33,587 bases of DNA from a virus: positions 1-33,587 of IMG/VR virus record IMGVR_UViG_3300035703_003858, one strand, 5' to 3'. The translations under genes were made by a program, and so were the position numbers. The notes below the pieces were generated by a model. It saw only the letters and a program-made list of their open reading frames with translations, was not told where the DNA came from and did no database searches. Shown here piece by piece: positions 30,988-33,587 of the stretch; position 1 is the stretch's first letter; the number at the start of each line of letters is the position of its first letter.

Positions 30988-31899
30988 TCAGCCTAGGTAT
31001 TTTTCCTCGAGCCAAGACACTGCTGCGGTGAGATCCGCGCTTTGAGCCCACTGCATGAGTTCTCCCAGCGCGGCTGTTTCATCTGTTCCGACGTGGCGCG
31101 GAAGCACCTCATCAAAGCGAAAATAGGCATTTCGCCCGAGAATCTGTCGGCACTGGTAGTCGGCGATCCCGACGTTGGCGTCGATCATCAGGCTTGCCAT
31201 CGGCTGAGCCCACTGGGCAAAGCCCCAGTCGAGAGTCTTGCCGGAGATCCACTGTGGACTGCTTCCGCTCGAAAGCGAGAAGACGCGCAGCGAGCGGAGA
31301 TCCTGGCGGCCGATGTCCGGGTTGATGGCCAGAGCCACGGCCGCCATCGCCGGGTTGTTGCACCCTACTCCACCGTCGACGTAGCCCTGGTAGCTTGGAA
31401 AGTAGGTCGGCGCCGCGCTCGAGCGCAAGGCTACGTCGACCATCCGTTCCGTCCCGTCTGAATCGGCCCCGGGGTAGTTGTGGAAGAACTTCATTTTCCA
31501 CGTCCGCGGGGAACCCTCGTTGTCGAGGTCGAAGCTCGCAACGAGCACACGCCGCCTCAGGTCCGAAAGCTGCTGCTCGCCGAAGGTCCGCTCGAGAAGG
31601 CGCTTGAGGTAGCCCTGGTCATAGTCAGCGCCTATAACTTTGCCCATGTCCTGGAGGTTGTCGCACCAAGAGTCGTCAAAAACCTTGGCCCCATGCTTTT
31701 CGAAGAAGGAGACAAGCTCGGCTGCCGCCCTCCCCGAGGCCAGAGACAGGGCGTTAACAGAGCCAATCGAGGTGCCCGCAAAAAGGCGCACCGATGGCAG
31801 AAACGCAGGCACGGCTTCGGCAAGTCGAGCAAGGAGCACAGCCTGGTAAGCTCCTCGCACCCCGCCGCCATCGAGCGACAAGATCCGATAGGGCTTCAT
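30988..31899 (-). CDS. Patatin-like phospholipase
   Basis: A 303-aa patatin-fold lipid acyl hydrolase starting at ATG 31899 (ATG 31917 would add six residues). The oxyanion motif GGGVRG (residues 11-16), nucleophile GTSIGS (Ser44) and dyad Asp in YVDGGVGCNN are all intact, so it should be active. No signal peptide, so it acts in the cytoplasm or on the inner membrane unless released. It lies downstream of a GH108 muramidase on the same strand. Patatin enzymes are also CBASS effectors (CapV), but no cyclic nucleotide synthase is present here. Confidence 0.9.
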   Translation of the reverse strand: MKPYRILSLDGGGVRGAYQAVLLARLAEAVPAFLPSVRLFAGTSIGSVNALSLASGRAAAELVSFFEKHGAKVFDDSWCDNLQDMGKVIGADYDQGYLKRLLERTFGEQQLSDLRRRVLVASFDLDNEGSPRTWKMKFFHNYPGADSDGTERMVDVALRSSAAPTYFPSYQGYVDGGVGCNNPAMAAVALAINPDIGRQDLRSLRVFSLSSGSSPQWISGKTLDWGFAQWAQPMASLMIDANVGIADYQCRQILGRNAYFRFDEVLPRHVGTDETAALGELMQWAQSADLTAAVSWLEEKYLG

Positions 31900-31961
31900 G
31901 CGAGGCTCAAGCCGCATCGATATGACACCGGGTTATGGTGTGTATCGCAAGGTCGAGCCCT

Positions 31962-32441
31962 TCAAGCCGACTGCCGGGTCACGTGGAAAAGCCGCCGCAT
32001 CCAGCCTCGTCCAAAGGTCTTGAAGGTCGCAAGGCCCGCATAGCGCTCGGCACGCTCAGCCATGAAGTCGACGACCAGTTGCTCACAGTCAGCCTTGCCG
32101 GCAGCGCCAAGCGTCTGGGGGCCGATCATGCCGTCGACCGTGACGCCTAAAACCTTCTGGAGGATACGAATTGCCGTCTTGGCGCCTTGGTTGATGGCAG
32201 CGTCAAACACGACAAGCCGCAACGCGGCCGGCAGCTCGCTGCAGCGCGCCGCATCCCAGAAGTCCCGCCGGTAGATCGCCCGCGCCTTCTCGAGCGTCAG
32301 CTCCATGATCCCCTGTCGACCGAGCTTGGGATAGGCCGCAAGCGAGATGCCGAATTTCGTAAGCCCTCCAGGGTCGCGCGGGTCGTCGACCAGGCCGCCT
32401 TCCAGCTCCAAAATGATCGAGACGGCCTTGCGAAATTGCAC
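31962..32441 (-). CDS. GH108 N-acetylmuramidase endolysin
   Basis: A 159-aa endolysin starting at GTG 32441, with GGGAGG just upstream; this gives the family's normal N-terminus (QFRKAVSIILELEGG). A longer frame to 32534 is Arg-rich and not needed. The catalytic Glu lies in ELEGGLVDDPRDPGG, followed by TKFGIS. The C-terminal half (LQKVLGVTVDGMIGPQTL) is a peptidoglycan-binding domain. It would cut glycan strands at lysis. No signal peptide or signal-anchor, so it needs a holin. The patatin gene is 63 nt downstream. Confidence 0.9.
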   Translation of the reverse strand: MQFRKAVSIILELEGGLVDDPRDPGGLTKFGISLAAYPKLGRQGIMELTLEKARAIYRRDFWDAARCSELPAALRLVVFDAAINQGAKTAIRILQKVLGVTVDGMIGPQTLGAAGKADCEQLVVDFMAERAERYAGLATFKTFGRGWMRRLFHVTRQSA

Positions 32442-32546
32442 CGAGCCTCCCAGAGCCGACGATTTCGATGGATCTCTAGGATTTTGGAACATTCCTTGCT
32501 CTTTGTCTCGTCGGCGACGTGGCGTCGTCAGCAAACACCTGAAAAA

Positions 32547-33540
32547 TCAGGGAAGCAGTTCGACAAAATCGAGAGCACTGTCATGCGACTGGACATCAAC
32601 GACATGTTTCGAAACATCTGGACGGCCATCCCAGCCGGCATCGGCATTGGCGCCGGGATGAAGATCTTCAACTGGGTCTACGCTCTCCTCGACAAGATCA
32701 TCTAGCGTGCACGCCCTCGAAAGCCCCTTCTCGGACCGCCACGCCGAGAGCTTCTCGGCGTAGGTCTTCCGCTCTCCAAGCACCAGCCCGGCCTGCAAGA
32801 CGTCACCGCAAGACTCGATCGCGTCGCGATAGGCTGGCTGCCGGCTGCTGTGCGGCGTATAGACCTTGAGCCGTACGCCCTGGTACTCAGGCCTCCCGGA
32901 CAAAAACTCCAGCGCCGCTTGCGCCCGGTAGTGCCGTTTGGTGAAGCACACCACCAGCCGGCTCCCGTCGAAGATCCCTACCCGCTGCCGCCAGCGAATC
33001 GCGGCAAGGGAAACCTCCCTGCAGAGACTAGAAAGCGGCACTTGAGCCGCGCGGCTCGACTCCCGGTCAGGCCCGGCAGCCTCGCCGTCATCTTCGCCAA
33101 CGCCGTCGGCGAGAAGGCTTTGAAGAGAAGCAGCAACAAGGGTGAGCTTAGGCGGAGTCGCCTCTGGCTCCCTTCCCTCTGGAACCAAAAACCCCAGCCC
33201 CAGGGGGTATAACCCCCTTCTGGGATTTACTCCGCCTTGTTTTGGTGAGTTGTCAAAAGGCGTATCGTCGGCCAACCACGCGGGAAGGGCGCGGTCCGAA
33301 AAGCGCCCCTCCATGTGGGGGAGGTTGCGATAAATCGCCTTCACGATCGAGCGAACCTGGCGGCAGTTGCGCGAATACTCGCAGCCAGGAACCTCGGCCA
33401 TGCGCAGCTGAATCTTCGCCTGAGCCTCTTCCCGAGAGTAGCCATGCCACTTGTAGGCAAGGGCAAGCGACGTCAGCCAGGCGTTACGCTCCCCGTCCTC
33501 AACCAGCTCGGGTCTCTTGATCGAACTGACCGAACTGAGA
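32547..33540 (-). CDS. Primase/replication protein, C-terminal part (5' truncated)
   Basis: The frame is open from the stop at 32547 to the right window edge, so the start and N-terminal domain are missing. An internal ATG exists at 33401, but the conserved part begins before it. The segment around 33510-33330 reads EDGERNAWLTSLALAYKWHG, then YSREEAQAKIQLRMAEVPG, then VRSIVKAIYR, a good match to the PriCT-type helical domain of archaeo-eukaryotic primases of plasmids and phages. The remaining ~260 residues are less conserved, with a Toprim-like mixed region (VCFTKRHYRAQAALEFLSG). It would start replication of the element. The last ~45 residues overlap the opposite small membrane gene. Confidence 0.7.
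32583..32705 (+). CDS. 40-aa membrane protein (holin-like candidate)
   Basis: A 40-codon frame from ATG 32583 with GAGAG seven bases upstream. After a polar start (RLDINDMFRNIW) it has one hydrophobic segment (TAIPAGIGIGAGMKIFNWVYALL). It lies about 140 nt from the endolysin start, divergently transcribed. A small holin or antiholin fits this size and place. It overlaps the opposite-strand end of the primase gene, so one of the two frames may be wrong there. Confidence 0.4.
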   Translation: MRLDINDMFRNIWTAIPAGIGIGAGMKIFNWVYALLDKII

Positions 33541-33587
33541 ACCCGGCCGCGGGGGGGGGGGGCGGGGGCCCGGCGCCCCCCCCCCCC
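33541..33587. other. G/C homopolymer tail at the window end
   Basis: From about 33551 the sequence is almost only G then C in runs of up to 13, in the form of an imperfect inverted repeat (G-run, GGCCCGG, C-run). No coding sense. Most likely a sequencing or assembly end artefact. A hairpin telomere is a remote alternative. Confidence 0.6.

Noticed and set aside
30988-31899. CBASS defence effector (CapV-like)
   Set aside because: The patatin fold fits, but no cyclic nucleotide synthase or accessory gene lies nearby. The adjacent endolysin points to another role.

Overview
The window reads as most of a phage-plasmid (a temperate phage that appears to be kept as a plasmid), probably from a Gram-negative, GC-rich host. 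Two kinds of function sit on one molecule. The first is plasmid upkeep: a 15-bp repeat array, a ParA ATPase with a partner gene, and a replication/primase protein cut by the right edge. The second is a complete structural set for a contractile-tailed phage. The host cannot be named from this sequence. The secreted fibre-like protein at 25.1-29.7 kb is of a style common in Bdellovibrionota-like bacteria, but that is only a weak hint.

Layout. 1-1920: twelve 15-bp repeats, a 221-aa partner protein, ParA, and an inverted repeat at the parA promoter; this part is visibly less GC-rich than the rest. 2134-21020: an almost gapless minus-strand operon read from right to left. It starts with an unusual recombinase (a resolvase-like N-terminus fused to a tyrosine-recombinase catalytic domain). 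Next come small and large terminase, a gpW-like connector, portal, a protease-capsid fusion, FII-like and Z-like connectors, and a tail-terminator candidate. The tail module then follows P2 order exactly: V, W, J, I, H, a small protein in the G position, FI, FII, E/E', tape measure, U, X, D. Head and connector genes are lambda-like and the tail is P2-like. Most starts are GTG or TTG and overlap the previous stop by 1-4 nt, so translational coupling is likely throughout. The E gene carries a TTTTTTA slippery site that produces E' by a -1 shift, as in P2.

21.4-24.8 kb: an accessory island of toxin-antitoxin genes. It holds an AbrB-VapC operon with two further small genes, a VapB-VapC pair, an orphan Phd/YefM antitoxin with a toxin stub, and a BrnT-BrnA-like pair. 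Inverted repeats lie in three of the promoter regions. 25.1-29.7 kb: a 1,511-aa secreted repeat protein resembling a tail fibre, followed by an in-frame relic of a different (S74-type) fibre tip. 30.0-30.7 kb: another antitoxin-toxin pair. 30.8-32.7 kb: a patatin-like phospholipase, a GH108 muramidase and a small membrane protein, possibly an envelope-lysis set. 32.5 kb to the end: the C-terminal part of a PriCT-type primase/replication protein, running off the edge into a G/C homopolymer stretch that looks like a sequence-end artefact.

How it may work together (inference). The repeats, ParA and partner would segregate the element, the primase would replicate it, and the recombinase might resolve multimers or integrate. 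The toxin-antitoxin pairs would stabilise it, and the late operon would build a P2-like virion. No lysogeny repressor, tRNA or CRISPR array was recognised.
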